Shown: positions 10,095 to 18,716 of the stretch, in pieces
Numbering within the stretch: position 1 is the first letter of the stretch
Layout of the letters: each line of letters begins with the position of its first letter
NCBI GenBank assembly: GCA_963739375.1
Contig: CAVUAF010000020.1
Coordinates: forward strand, 289,762-353,761
Direction of reading: 5' to 3'
Length of the DNA: 64,000 bases
Origin: CAVUAF01 sp963739375
GTDB lineage: Bacteria > Acidobacteriota > Terriglobia > Terriglobales > Acidobacteriaceae
Notes under the pieces: model-generated
The model's input: only the letters and a program-made list of their open reading frames with translations
What the model was told of the DNA's origin: nothing
Databases searched by the model: none
Position numbers and translations under genes: made by a program

Positions 10095-10139
10095 TATATA
10101 GTCCAGTTATTCAATTACTCAATTACCCAATTACCCAAT
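10095..10139. repeat. Octamer array, unit CAATTACC
   Basis: About five 8-nt units of the form CAATTACY between the accessory gene and the channel gene. Same family as 7018-7036 and 20040-20112. Confidence 0.72.
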
Positions 10140-11141
10140 CTACTCCGCTCCCGCCGCGGAAGCTTCCAGGCGCTTGAGCGCCTCGGGCTCGCCCAGCGCG
10201 ATCAGGCAATCCCCGGCGCGCAGCGTTTCTTCGGGCGCGGGGTTGAAGTGCATGCCTTCCTGGCGATGGATAGCGAGCACCATCACCCCGGTATCCTGGC
10301 GAATGCGCGAGTTCTCCAGCGTCTTGCCCGCGTACGCCGACTGCGCTCCCACCCGCACTTCCTCGATCTCCAGGCCGGGCTGGCCGCGGCGCGCGGTAGT
10401 GATGTCGATGAAGTCGAGCACGTTGGGCCGCAGGAAGGTTTGCGCGATGCGGTGGCCGGCGAACAGGTAGGGCGAGATGACCGAATCCGCGCCCGCGGTG
10501 AGCAGGTATTTTTCTGCCCCCTCCTCGCTGGCGCGCGCGATGATCTTCAGCTTGGGGTTCATCCCGCGGGCGGTGAGCACGATGTAGATGTTGGTGGCAT
10601 CGTTGGTGGCCGCCGCCACCAGCCCCGCGGCGCGCTCGATTCCCGCCTGGCGCAGCACCTCTTCCTGGGTGGCGTCGCCGATCAGGGTGAGGAATTCGTT
10701 CTCGAAGCGCACCGCCTTGTCGACACTGTTCTCGATGACCACGAAGTCCGCCGGCTTGTGCGCCAGTTCGCGCGCGGCACTGCGCCCCACGCGGCCTGCG
10801 CCGCAGATGATGTAGTGGCCCTCGAGACGCGCAATCTCGCGCTGCATTTTCCGCCTGCCAAAGAAGTTGGTGAGCTCGAATTCTAGCAAAGCCTGGGTCA
10901 GGCTCCCGATTCCCAGCGCCACCAGCGTGCCGCCGCTGATGATCAGCCCCAGGTTGAACATGCGCCCGGTGCGGCTCAGCTCGTGCACTTCGCCGTAGCC
11001 GATGGTGGTGAAGGTGATCACCACCATGTACAGCGCGTCGAACCACGGCCAGCCTTCCAGGTAGTGAAAGCCGGCCGCACCCACCGCGGTCAGGGCCGCC
11101 AGCGCCGCTCCGATGTGCTTCAGGTTGCGCAGTGCTTTCAT
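10140..11141 (-). CDS. Two-TM potassium channel with RCK (TrkA-N/TrkA-C) domain
   Basis: 333 residues. The N-terminus has two membrane helices bracketing a pore loop with selectivity filter TTIGYGE, so it is K+-selective. A cytosolic RCK domain starts at about residue 108 with the Rossmann loop ICGAGRVGRSAAREL and VIEN at strand 2, followed by a TrkA-C domain (LEIEEVRVG through GDCLIALGEPE). The architecture matches MthK/Kch-type ligand-gated channels, where the RCK ring senses Ca2+, nucleotides or c-di-AMP; the ligand here is unknown. It is a single minus-strand gene, separated from the downstream accessory gene by an octamer array. Confidence 0.92.
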   Translation of the reverse strand: MKALRNLKHIGAALAALTAVGAAGFHYLEGWPWFDALYMVVITFTTIGYGEVHELSRTGRMFNLGLIISGGTLVALGIGSLTQALLEFELTNFFGRRKMQREIARLEGHYIICGAGRVGRSAARELAHKPADFVVIENSVDKAVRFENEFLTLIGDATQEEVLRQAGIERAAGLVAAATNDATNIYIVLTARGMNPKLKIIARASEEGAEKYLLTAGADSVISPYLFAGHRIAQTFLRPNVLDFIDITTARRGQPGLEIEEVRVGAQSAYAGKTLENSRIRQDTGVMVLAIHRQEGMHFNPAPEETLRAGDCLIALGEPEALKRLEASAAGAE

Positions 11142-11216
11142 CTTCCCGAACTCCGCCGCGCTCGCACCCGCAGCTCTGCGTAGTATCCCACCGCGTACGT
11201 CACGCCGGCGCTAACA

Positions 11217-11250
11217 ATGAAAAAGCCCTCCGTGGCTTCACGGGGGGCCG
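11217..11250 (-). terminator. Rho-independent terminator of the first APC permease gene
   Basis: On the minus strand a nine-base stem (CCCCCCGTG with CACGGAGGG, one mismatch) and an AAGC loop are followed by CTTTTTC. It sits 18 bases after the permease stop. Confidence 0.75.
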
Positions 11251-11267
11251 GGTGGACGCGAGGTCCG

Positions 11268-12788
11268 TCATTTCGTGATCGGCTCGGGGGCCGGGCCCGC
11301 CAGTTTGGCGCGCTGCACTTTGCTGTGGGTGCGGCCGTAGCTGAAGTAGATCACCAGGCCGATGGCCAGCCAGACCACCAGCCGGATCCAGGTGTCCGCG
11401 GGAAGCGTGGCCATGAGCCCCAGGCAGCAGACGATTCCCATGATCGGCACGAAGGGGACAAACGGTGTCTTGAACGGGCGTGGCAGGTCGGGGCGTGTCT
11501 TGCGCAGCACCAGCACGCCCATGCAGACCAGCACGAATGCCAGCAGCGTGCCGATGTTCACCAGTTGCCCCAGCAACTGCAGCGGCAGGATGCCCGTCGC
11601 CATCCCGACGGCGATGCCGGTGAAGATGGTGGACAGGTAGGGAGTGCGGAATTTCGGGTGTACCTGGGCCGCCCAGCGTCCCAGCAGGCCGTCCCGCGAC
11701 ATCGAGTAGAAGACGCGCGACTGCCCCAGCAGCATTACCAGGATGACCGAGCCCAGCCCCAGCACCGCGCCCACGTCCACCGAAATCCGTATCCAGCGCG
11801 GCGCATGGATCTGTTCCATCGCGTAGGCCATGGGGGCCGGCAGGTTGAGTTGCGCGTAAGGCACCATGCCGGTCAGCACGGCCGACACCACCACGTACAG
11901 CACGGTGCAGATGGCCAGCGAGCCGAGAATCCCGATGGGCAGGTCGCGCTGCGGATTGCGCGCTTCCTGCGCCGCGGTGGAGACGGCATCGAACCCGATG
12001 TAGGCGAAAAACACCAGCCCCGCCCCGCGCAGTATCCCCGAGAATCCGTAGGTGCCCCATTCCCCGGTGTTGGGGGGGATGAAGGGCCGCCAGTTGGCGG
12101 GGTTGATGTGCCCCAGCCCCACCGCCACGATCAGCAGGATGATCGCGACCTTCAGGATCACGATGAAGTTGTTGACGTTGGCCGATTCCTTGATCCCGAT
12201 GACCAGGATGGTGGACATCAGCGCCACGATGAACACGGCGGGGAGGTTGACGATCGCTCCCGTCAGGTTCAGCCCGCTGTGCGCGCATCCTGGTACCGCG
12301 TTACTCACCTCGGTCAACGTGCACCACTGGGTAGGAGCGTTGGTCAGGTGCGGCGGCAGCTGCAGGCCGAACAGGCCCAGCAGGCTCACAAAATGCCCGG
12401 ACCAGCCCACCCCCACCGTGGCCGCGCCCGCGGCGTATTCCAGGACCAGGTCCCAGCCGATGATCCACGCCACCAGTTCGCCCATGGTCGCGTAGGAGTA
12501 GGTGTAAGCGCTGCCCGCGACCGGGACGGTGCTCGCCATTTCCGCGTAGCAAAGCCCCGCAAAGGCGCAGGCGATGCCCACCAGGATCATGGAAATCGGC
12601 ACCGCCGGCCCGGCATGCAGCGCCGCGGCCTGCCCGGTCAGCACGAAGATGCCGGCGCCAATGATGGCGCCGATGCCCAGGGTCACCAGGTTCAGGGGGC
12701 CCAGGGCGCGGCGCAGGCTGTGCTCCCCGGACTCCTTGGCTTCGTCCATGAGCACGTGCATCGGTTTTATCGCGAACAGATCAGCCAT
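11268..12788 (-). CDS. APC-superfamily cationic amino acid transporter-like permease
   Basis: 506 residues with 12-14 hydrophobic segments, longer than the usual 12-helix APC protein and close to the CAT/YfnA subgroup. GIGAIIGAGIFVLTG in helix 1 is the conserved substrate-binding unwound region, and CYAEMAS, GFDAVSTAAQEARNP and LGQSRVFYSMSRDG are further family motifs. Likely a proton-coupled or exchange transporter for amino acids at the inner membrane; the substrate is not certain. It lies 18 bases downstream of a second APC gene, so the two probably share an mRNA that ends at the terminator at 11217-11250. Confidence 0.9.
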   Translation of the reverse strand: MADLFAIKPMHVLMDEAKESGEHSLRRALGPLNLVTLGIGAIIGAGIFVLTGQAAALHAGPAVPISMILVGIACAFAGLCYAEMASTVPVAGSAYTYSYATMGELVAWIIGWDLVLEYAAGAATVGVGWSGHFVSLLGLFGLQLPPHLTNAPTQWCTLTEVSNAVPGCAHSGLNLTGAIVNLPAVFIVALMSTILVIGIKESANVNNFIVILKVAIILLIVAVGLGHINPANWRPFIPPNTGEWGTYGFSGILRGAGLVFFAYIGFDAVSTAAQEARNPQRDLPIGILGSLAICTVLYVVVSAVLTGMVPYAQLNLPAPMAYAMEQIHAPRWIRISVDVGAVLGLGSVILVMLLGQSRVFYSMSRDGLLGRWAAQVHPKFRTPYLSTIFTGIAVGMATGILPLQLLGQLVNIGTLLAFVLVCMGVLVLRKTRPDLPRPFKTPFVPFVPIMGIVCCLGLMATLPADTWIRLVVWLAIGLVIYFSYGRTHSKVQRAKLAGPAPEPITK

Positions 12789-12806
12789 GCAGTATTGTTC
12801 TCCCGG

Positions 12807-14339
12807 TCAGGCAGGATTTTTGGCCGCGGTGCGCGACCACAACAGGTACACCGGTATTCCCAGCAGCACGATGATGAGTCCCGGCCACGTGTACTGTGGC
12901 TTGTAGAGCAATAATACCCCGTCGATAAACAGCGCGACCACAATATAGACGGCCGGCAGTACCGGATATCCGAGGGCGCGATACGGCCGCTCCGCCTGCG
13001 GCCGCTTCACCCGCAGCACGAACAGCCCGAGGATGGTCAGGATGTAGAACACCAGCACGGCGAAGATGATGTAGTCGAGCAGCTGCCCGTACGACCCGGA
13101 AAGCGTCAGCACACACGTCCACACCGCCTGCAGCAGCAGCGAGACCACCGGGGTGTGGTAGCGCGGGTGCACCTCGGCCACCTTGCGGAAGAAGAGGCCG
13201 TCTTTGGCCATCGCGTAGTAGACGCGCGCCCCCGCCAGGATCAGCCCATTGCAGCAGCCGAAGGTGGAAACCAGGATGGCGACCGCCATCAGCCCGGCGC
13301 CCGTCGCGCCGAACATCTGCTGCATCACCGCCGTGCCCACGCGGTCTTCCGCCGCGTACTTGATGCCGCGCGCCATCACCGTGACGCCGCCCGGACTTCC
13401 ATCCAGCGGCAGCACGTTCAGGTAAACGAAGTTCGACGCCAGGTAGAGCGCGATCACCACCCCCGTGCCCAAAGCCAGCGAGAGCGGCAGGTTGCGGCTC
13501 GGGTTCTTCACTTCCCCGGCGGTAAAGGTGACGTTGTTCCAGGCATCGGCCGAGAACAGCGACCCCACCTGCGCCACCGCCACCGCGGTAATCACCCCCA
13601 GCAGGCCGCTGACGCCGATCTGCGGAAAAACGGCGCTGGACCCGGCATTGCGCCAGAAATGCGTGAAGTTGGCGGCAATCGCCTCGGCGTTGCGCCCGAT
13701 CGCCAGCCCCACCAGCACCAGTCCCAGCAGCGCCGAAGTCTTGGCGATGGTGAAGATGTTCTGCACCATGGCGCCGGTCTTGATCCCCAGGATGTTGATG
13801 CCCGTCAGCACCAGCACAACAACGATGGCCACCAGGTTCTGCGCGTTCAGCCCCACGTCCATGTTGCCCAGGACCATGGGCCCGATGTGGATGGGCGGCA
13901 CATGCCACATGTGCCAGATCCAGGCGGTCGCGGAGATGGCGGGGAAAAAATAGCCGAGGAACTTCCCGAACGCCACGCCCACGGCGGCGATGGTGCCGGT
14001 CTGGATCACCAGAAACAGCGTCCAGCCGTACAGGAAGCCCCACAGCGGTCCCAGCGCCTCGCGCAGGTAGACGTACTGCCCGCCGGCGTGGGGCATCATG
14101 GCGGCGAGTTCCCCGTAGCTGAGTGCGCCCACGATGGTGAGGAAGCCGGTCAGCGCCCAGGCCGCGAGGAGCAGCGCCGGCGAATCGGTGAGGCGGGCAA
14201 TGTCGGCGGAAACGATGAAGATGCCCGAACCGATCATCGACCCCATGACCAGGGTGGTGGCGCTCACCGCCCCCAGCCCCTTCACCAGGCCGACCGCTTC
14301 GTCCTGCGCCGCCGGGGCGGTTCTCGCGTCGGTGCTCAC
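12807..14339 (-). CDS. APC-superfamily amino acid permease
   Basis: 510 residues with about 12 membrane helices. VMGSMIGSGIFIVSADIA is the APC helix-1 signature, GELAAMMPHAGGQYVYL and LILAGARVYYAMAKDGLFF are also typical. It is closest in pattern to the LAT/serine-threonine exchanger and YfnA branches. The start is GTG 14339, with GAGG about 12 bases upstream. It forms a tandem pair with the next gene (about 18 bases apart), but the two proteins are clearly different in sequence, so they are not a recent duplication and probably carry different substrates. Confidence 0.88.
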   Translation of the reverse strand: MSTDARTAPAAQDEAVGLVKGLGAVSATTLVMGSMIGSGIFIVSADIARLTDSPALLLAAWALTGFLTIVGALSYGELAAMMPHAGGQYVYLREALGPLWGFLYGWTLFLVIQTGTIAAVGVAFGKFLGYFFPAISATAWIWHMWHVPPIHIGPMVLGNMDVGLNAQNLVAIVVVLVLTGINILGIKTGAMVQNIFTIAKTSALLGLVLVGLAIGRNAEAIAANFTHFWRNAGSSAVFPQIGVSGLLGVITAVAVAQVGSLFSADAWNNVTFTAGEVKNPSRNLPLSLALGTGVVIALYLASNFVYLNVLPLDGSPGGVTVMARGIKYAAEDRVGTAVMQQMFGATGAGLMAVAILVSTFGCCNGLILAGARVYYAMAKDGLFFRKVAEVHPRYHTPVVSLLLQAVWTCVLTLSGSYGQLLDYIIFAVLVFYILTILGLFVLRVKRPQAERPYRALGYPVLPAVYIVVALFIDGVLLLYKPQYTWPGLIIVLLGIPVYLLWSRTAAKNPA

Positions 14340-14431
14340 GCCGTGTGCTTACCTCGCGTCGCGTAAAGTCCCGCCACGATAGCACACTTCTGTGTAGCCC
14401 GGCCGCCCCCGGCCGGGCCTATGCGACCTCG

Positions 14432-14457
14432 CTGGCAACTGATAACTGGCAACTGCC
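14432..14457. repeat. Heptamer array, unit TGGCAAC
   Basis: Three and a half 7-nt units (TGGCAAC, TGATAAC, TGGCAAC, TGCC). The same unit recurs inside thiE at 25456-25485. Confidence 0.65.
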
Positions 14458-14474
14458 GCAATCCCCGCTACAAT
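14446..14474 (+). promoter_or_regulatory. Candidate sigma-70-type promoter of the OmpA-like gene
   Basis: CTGGCA and TACAAT are separated by 17 bases, 45 bases before the start codon. Matches are 4/6 and 5/6 to the consensus. The -35 box overlaps the heptamer array. Confidence 0.4.
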
Positions 14475-14518
14475 GATGTGACCGCCACAGAATCAGCACC
14501 TCGTTGGGGAGGCACCCG

Positions 14519-15565
14519 ATGAAGAGAATCCTCTGGCCTGTTCTGATCTCCGGACTCCTGCTCGCGGGATGCGCCCAGCTCCTCGGGATGCAGTCTCCCG
14601 GGGGGACGCAGCAGCCCGAACTCACGGTTGTCAAAGCGGATTTCATGCCCGGGGAAAAGACCATCTTCTATGACGACTTCACCGACATGGCCGCCGGCGA
14701 CGCCCCGTCTCACTTCAAGGTTCGCGGCGCGGCGCCGGAACTGCGGGCCGGAGGCGGCATACGCCAACTGACCTTCTTGCAGAACGGGTCACTCTTCCCC
14801 AACCTGACCAGCCTCCCGAAGAACTTCACCTACGAAGCGGAGGTCCAGTTCGAGAACCTCCGCAACGCACGTACGGCTCTGATTCTCTACGCCAACGAGA
14901 AGGAAGCTCTCATCTGGTGGATCTACGCGGGCCCGCAGCAGACACAACTCGTGGTGGCCGTGAAGAACCACACGGAGGAACTGGCGCGCAAGCCTGTCCA
15001 GATCAATTGGAGCCAGCCGGCGAAGATCGCCCTGTGGGTCCAGAACGGACGCGTCCGCGCGTTCATCAACGGGGAGAAGCACGTCGACGCCAACCAGGTG
15101 GAACTGCCGGCGATCAACAAGGTCGAGATCCTGAGCTCCATCGCCGGCGCGGGTCAGTCGGTCGGTTACCGCAGCGTGCGCTTCGCCGAGTCCACTCCCG
15201 ACTTCAGCCAGGTCATCTCCGCCTCCGGCCGTTACGTCTCGCACGGCATCCTTTTTGACACCGGCAGCGACCGCCTGAAGCCGGAATCGGCAGCGGTCAT
15301 TCAATCCATCGCTCGCGGCCTGGAGACGAACCCGAGTCTGAAGCTGCGCATCGAGGGCCACACCGATTCGGTCGGCAACGCCGCCCAAAACCTGGATCTC
15401 TCCCGGCGCCGCGCCGAAGCCGTCAGAACCGTTTTGGTCTCCCAATTCAAGGTGGACGCCTCCCGGCTCACCACTGCCGGTCTCGGCGCCACCAAACCGC
15501 TCGACTCCAACGACACCCCGCAGGGCCGCAACCAAAACCGCCGGGTGGAGTTCGTGAAGCAGTAG
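14519..15565 (+). CDS. OmpA-family outer-membrane lipoprotein
   Basis: 348 residues. Lipoprotein signal peptide with lipobox LLAGC (Cys near residue 17). The middle region (about 45-225) looks like a jelly-roll/LamG-type beta domain (FYDDFTDM, ALWVQNGRVRAFINGEKHVD). The C-terminal OmpA domain (from about 240) has GILFDTGSDRLKPES, IEGHTDSVGN, NLDLSRRRAEAVR and GRNQNRRVEF, the peptidoglycan (diaminopimelate)-binding Asp and Arg motif. It would anchor the outer membrane to the cell wall. ATG 14519 has a strong GGGGAGG seven bases upstream; a GTG five codons earlier is unlikely. Confidence 0.9.
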   Translation: MKRILWPVLISGLLLAGCAQLLGMQSPGGTQQPELTVVKADFMPGEKTIFYDDFTDMAAGDAPSHFKVRGAAPELRAGGGIRQLTFLQNGSLFPNLTSLPKNFTYEAEVQFENLRNARTALILYANEKEALIWWIYAGPQQTQLVVAVKNHTEELARKPVQINWSQPAKIALWVQNGRVRAFINGEKHVDANQVELPAINKVEILSSIAGAGQSVGYRSVRFAESTPDFSQVISASGRYVSHGILFDTGSDRLKPESAAVIQSIARGLETNPSLKLRIEGHTDSVGNAAQNLDLSRRRAEAVRTVLVSQFKVDASRLTTAGLGATKPLDSNDTPQGRNQNRRVEFVKQ

Positions 15566-15570
15566 CACGG

Positions 15571-15600
15571 GAGCCCCTGCGGAAGCGTGGGGTTTGCCTT
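15571..15600 (+). terminator. Possible terminator after the OmpA-like gene
   Basis: CCCCTGC pairs imperfectly with GCGTGGGG around a GGAA loop, followed by TTTGCCTTTT. The stem contains mismatches, so this is weak. Confidence 0.35.
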
Positions 15601-15643
15601 TTCCAATTCCGCAATTCCGCAGTTCGGCAATTCCGCAATTCCC
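15601..15643. repeat. Octamer array, unit ATTCCGCA
   Basis: Five 8-nt units (ATTCCGCA with GTTCGGCA variant) immediately upstream of a TATAAT box. Confidence 0.7.
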
Positions 15644-15645
15644 GC

Positions 15646-15651
15646 TATAAT
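15646..15651 (+). promoter_or_regulatory. -10 box TATAAT (CGCTATAAT context) before the kinase leader
   Basis: A perfect TATAAT ten bases before ATG 15662. No -35 match at 16-18 bases. With a start point about seven bases downstream, the leader ORF at 15662 would be nearly leaderless. Confidence 0.5.
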
Positions 15652-15661
15652 CCCCTCACTT

Positions 15662-15808
15662 ATGTCTCTCGTACCCGGGGTAAAGCTCGGTCCCTACGAA
15701 ATCGAGGTTGAGGCGTTTTGCGGGCGTGAGCGAGGCCTGAGCGCAGCGAAGGCCGAAGCGGGAGCCCGCAGCCGAAATCCTGAGCGCAGCGAAGGATCTC
15801 TATGCTGA
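15662..15808 (+). CDS. 48-residue leader ORF duplicating the kinase N-terminus
   Basis: The first 16 residues (MSLVPGVKLGPYEIEV) repeat the beginning of the kinase (MLTVGTKLGPYEIEV). After that the frame runs through REP-like repeat sequence (NPERSEGSL) and stops at 15806-15808, overlapping the kinase start (ATGCTGA). DNA identity in the matched part is high but not perfect (GGTCCC versus GGGCCT), so it may be a remnant of a paralogous kinase or an old partial duplication split by a repeat. Because of the overlapping stop/start it could couple translation to the kinase. It may equally be a non-functional relic. Confidence 0.45.
   Translation: MSLVPGVKLGPYEIEVEAFCGRERGLSAAKAEAGARSRNPERSEGSLC
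15716..15801. repeat. REP-like repeat, two copies of the GAGCGCAGCGAAGG core
   Basis: CCTGAGCGCAGCGAAGGCC at 15736-15754 and CCTGAGCGCAGCGAAGGATCT at 15779-15799 lie between the duplicated kinase starts. The same core is found at 18568-18590, twice inside thiE, and split at 58602-58655. Confidence 0.7.
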
Positions 15809-18471
15809 CCGTCGGCACCAAGCTCGGGCCTTACGAAATCGAGGTTCAGCTGGGCGCCGGCGGCATGGGCGAGGTTTATCGCGCGCGCGACACCCGCCTC
15901 GACCGCACCGTTGCCATCAAGGTCCTGCCCTCGCATCTCTCGCAGAATGAGGAATCGAAGCAGCGCTTCGAGCGCGAGGCGCGGGCCATCTCCTCGCTCT
16001 CGCATCCCAACATCTGCGCCCTCTACGACGTCGGCGTGCAGGACGGCGCCGCCTATCTCGTCATGGAATATCTCGAGGGCGAGACGCTGGCCGACCGTCT
16101 GCGCCAGGGCCCACTGCCCCCGCCCGAGCTCACCAGCGTCGCCATCGAGGTGGGCGACGCGCTCGACAAGGCGCACCGCCAGGGCATCGTGCATCGCGAC
16201 CTCAAGCCCGGCAACATCATGCTCACCAAGTCCGGCTCCAAGCTGATGGACTTCGGGCTGGCCAAGGGACACGGCGCCTTCGCTGCCGCCGGAGGTCTCT
16301 CCGGCGCTGCCACTCTCACTACGCCGCTCACCACCCAGGGCAACATCGTGGGCACCTTTCATTACATGTCGCCGGAGCAGGTGGAGGGGCGCGACGCCGA
16401 CCCGCGCAGCGACATCTTCGCCATGGGCGCTGTCCTCTACGAGATGGCGACCGGACGCCGCGCCTTCGAGGGCAAGAGCCAGATCGCCATCGCCGGCTCG
16501 ATTCTGGAAAAGGATCCGGAGCCCGTCAGCCAGCTGCAGCCGACGATTTCCCCGGAGCTCGAGCGCGTCATCAGCCGCTGCCTGGCCAAGGACCCCGACG
16601 AGCGCTGGCAGACGGCGCGCGACCTCACCATCGAGCTGAAGTACGCCGCCGGCTTGAGCACCAGTACCGCCCGCGCCCTGCCCGCCCCGCCGAAACCAGC
16701 GTCCCGCGCTGCTTTTCGCCTGCTTCCCTGGGCCGCCGCCGGGCTGCTCCTGGTTTCAACCCTGGGATTCGCGTGGCTCTACCTGGCGCTCCGCGCCCAG
16801 CCCCTGCCGGTGGTCCGCTCCTACATCCAGGCGCCCGAGAAGGTGAATTTCAGCCTGCCGAGCACGGCGCTCTCCCCCGACGGCCGCTTGCTGGCCTTTG
16901 TGGCCAACCAGCCCAATGGCGGCCTCGTGCTATGGGTCCGGCCGCTCAGCTCCCTCACCGCCCAGCCGCTGGCCGGCACCGAGGGTGCAAACTTTCCTTT
17001 CTGGTCGCCTGACAGCCGCCGCATTGGATACTTTGCCAACGGCAAACTGCGCAAGGTGGATGCCGCCGGGGGCCCGCCGCAAACGCTCTGCGATGCGACC
17101 GCCGGCCGCGGCGGGACGTGGAATGAAGACGACGTCATCCTCTTCTCCCCCGGTGTCACCCACGAGCTGCAACGCGTCCCTGCCGCCGGCGGTACTCCCA
17201 GCGTAGCCGTGCCCTTCGATGCGCAACTCGGCGATAACGGCCATCGCTGGCCGCAGTTCCTGCCCGACGGCCGGCATTTCATCTTCTGGGTGCGCAGCAC
17301 TCACGGCGCCGATTCCACCGGCATCTACCTGGGGACGCTGGGCGCCAAGGAACACCGCCTGCTCGTCCGCAACGATTCCGGCGCGGCCTACGCCAGCGGC
17401 CACCTGCTCTACGTGCGCGAGCAGACCCTGGTGGCCCAGCCCTTCGACCCACGCAAACTCCAGCTTACCGGCGAGGCTGTGCCCCTGGCCGAGGGCGTCG
17501 GGGTCAACGGCGGCATCTACCGCGGGATGTTTTCCGCCTCTCAGACCGGGGTCCTCTCATATTTCGCCGGGGAATCCGTGGCCGGCTGGCCACTGGCCAT
17601 CTTCGACCGCAACGGCAAGCCCGGCGGCCCCATCTTCCCGGAAAGCCAGCGCTACACCTGGCCGCGCTTTTCCCCCGAGGGCAAACGCCTGGCCGTCGCC
17701 ATGATCGAGGGCAGCGGCGCCAACAAGGACATCTGGGTGATTGACCTGCAGCGCGGCACGCGCACCCGCCTCACCTTCGAACCCAGCGCCGAGGACTACC
17801 CGATGTGGGCGCCCGATGGCGCCCGGATCTATTACGGCTCCAACCGCAAAGGCCAGTTCCACATTTATTCCCGCGCCACCAACAACCTCGGCGGCGAGAC
17901 CACGGTGCTGGAGACCTCGGGCGTCGAGGAAATCGTGATGTCAATCTCCCGCGATGGCCGTTACCTGGCCTATCATCGCGCCGAGAATGGCAAAAAATAC
18001 GAGGTCTGGATTCTCCCCCTCTTCGGCGACCCCAAGCCCTTTCCGCTGGTGCAGACGCAGTTCACCTCCGTGGTCCCCCAGTTCTCACCCGACGGCAAGT
18101 GGGTCGCCTACATGAGCGATGAGACCGGCACGTTCGAGGTTTACCTGACCCCCTTCCCCGGCGGCGGCGGGAAATTCCAGGTCTCCACCCATTCCGGGAC
18201 CAACCCCGTCTGGGCGCCCGACGGCAAGCGCCTCTACTTCCTCGACAACACCAATCACGTCATGGCGGTGGACGCGCGCGAGGCCGGCAGCTCCGTGGAA
18301 CTCGGCACCCCCACGACGCTCTTTACCCACAGCTCCCCTCTCCCCGGTACCGCTGGCCCCCTGGAAGTCGCCCCCGACGGCCGCATCCTCATCAACGGCT
18401 CCAGCGACCAGACCTCCGCCAACCGCCCCATGACCCTGGTCGTCAACTGGCCGGCGGAACTGAAGAAATAG
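15802..18471 (+). CDS. PknB-type Ser/Thr protein kinase with C-terminal PD40/TolB-like propeller
   Basis: 889 residues. Cytosolic kinase domain (about 12-280) with the Gly loop LGAGGMGEVY, catalytic Lys in VAIKVLP, HRDLKPGN catalytic loop, DFGLAKG and the activation segment ending HYMSPEQVEG. All catalytic residues are present, so it should be active. One membrane helix at about 312-334 (PWAAAGLLLVSTLGFAWLY). The exported part contains PD40/WD40-like blades (FPFWSPDSRRIGYFA, PRFSPEGKRLAV, YPMWAPDGARIYYGS, PQFSPDGKWVAYMSD, PVWAPDGKRLYFLD), a likely sensor or protein-binding propeller. This fusion is characteristic of Acidobacteriota. The start is at ATG 15802, overlapping the leader ORF. Confidence 0.93.
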   Translation: MLTVGTKLGPYEIEVQLGAGGMGEVYRARDTRLDRTVAIKVLPSHLSQNEESKQRFEREARAISSLSHPNICALYDVGVQDGAAYLVMEYLEGETLADRLRQGPLPPPELTSVAIEVGDALDKAHRQGIVHRDLKPGNIMLTKSGSKLMDFGLAKGHGAFAAAGGLSGAATLTTPLTTQGNIVGTFHYMSPEQVEGRDADPRSDIFAMGAVLYEMATGRRAFEGKSQIAIAGSILEKDPEPVSQLQPTISPELERVISRCLAKDPDERWQTARDLTIELKYAAGLSTSTARALPAPPKPASRAAFRLLPWAAAGLLLVSTLGFAWLYLALRAQPLPVVRSYIQAPEKVNFSLPSTALSPDGRLLAFVANQPNGGLVLWVRPLSSLTAQPLAGTEGANFPFWSPDSRRIGYFANGKLRKVDAAGGPPQTLCDATAGRGGTWNEDDVILFSPGVTHELQRVPAAGGTPSVAVPFDAQLGDNGHRWPQFLPDGRHFIFWVRSTHGADSTGIYLGTLGAKEHRLLVRNDSGAAYASGHLLYVREQTLVAQPFDPRKLQLTGEAVPLAEGVGVNGGIYRGMFSASQTGVLSYFAGESVAGWPLAIFDRNGKPGGPIFPESQRYTWPRFSPEGKRLAVAMIEGSGANKDIWVIDLQRGTRTRLTFEPSAEDYPMWAPDGARIYYGSNRKGQFHIYSRATNNLGGETTVLETSGVEEIVMSISRDGRYLAYHRAENGKKYEVWILPLFGDPKPFPLVQTQFTSVVPQFSPDGKWVAYMSDETGTFEVYLTPFPGGGGKFQVSTHSGTNPVWAPDGKRLYFLDNTNHVMAVDAREAGSSVELGTPTTLFTHSSPLPGTAGPLEVAPDGRILINGSSDQTSANRPMTLVVNWPAELKK

Positions 18472-18500
18472 CGGAGAGAATCTGCAGATCTCCCGACCGC

Positions 18501-18552
18501 GGGTGCCCCAGACGAAAGGGTGCCCCAGACGAGCCGCCTTTGCTCGTCTGGG
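18501..18552 (+). terminator. Direct repeat plus 11-bp hairpin after the kinase gene
   Basis: GGGTGCCCCAGACGA occurs twice (18501-18515 and 18518-18532). The second copy forms an 11-bp perfect stem, CCCAGACGAGC (18524-18534) with GCTCGTCTGGG (18542-18552), loop of seven. No long T tract follows, so it may be a repeat element or a processing/stability hairpin rather than a simple terminator. Confidence 0.5.
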
Positions 18553-18567
18553 ATAAAGGACCTCCCC

Positions 18568-18590
18568 GTCCTGAGCGCAGCGAAGGACCT
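18568..18590. repeat. REP-like element
   Basis: GTCCTGAGCGCAGCGAAGGA followed by CCT; same core as 15779-15799. Confidence 0.7.
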
Positions 18591-18638
18591 ACTCCGTGGC
18601 CGCCAACGCGCACCCATACCGCCCGCGCTGGCTTCTGA

Positions 18639-18669
18639 CTCGAAACTCGAAACCCGAAACTCGAAACTT
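18639..18669. repeat. Heptamer array, unit TCGAAAC
   Basis: Four 7-nt units (one CCGAAAC variant). The same unit is used in the thiE insertion. Confidence 0.75.
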
Positions 18670-18716
18670 CACTTCCCCGACTGGCAACTGCTCCGGGGAT
18701 GTGGCAGGATGTCGCC

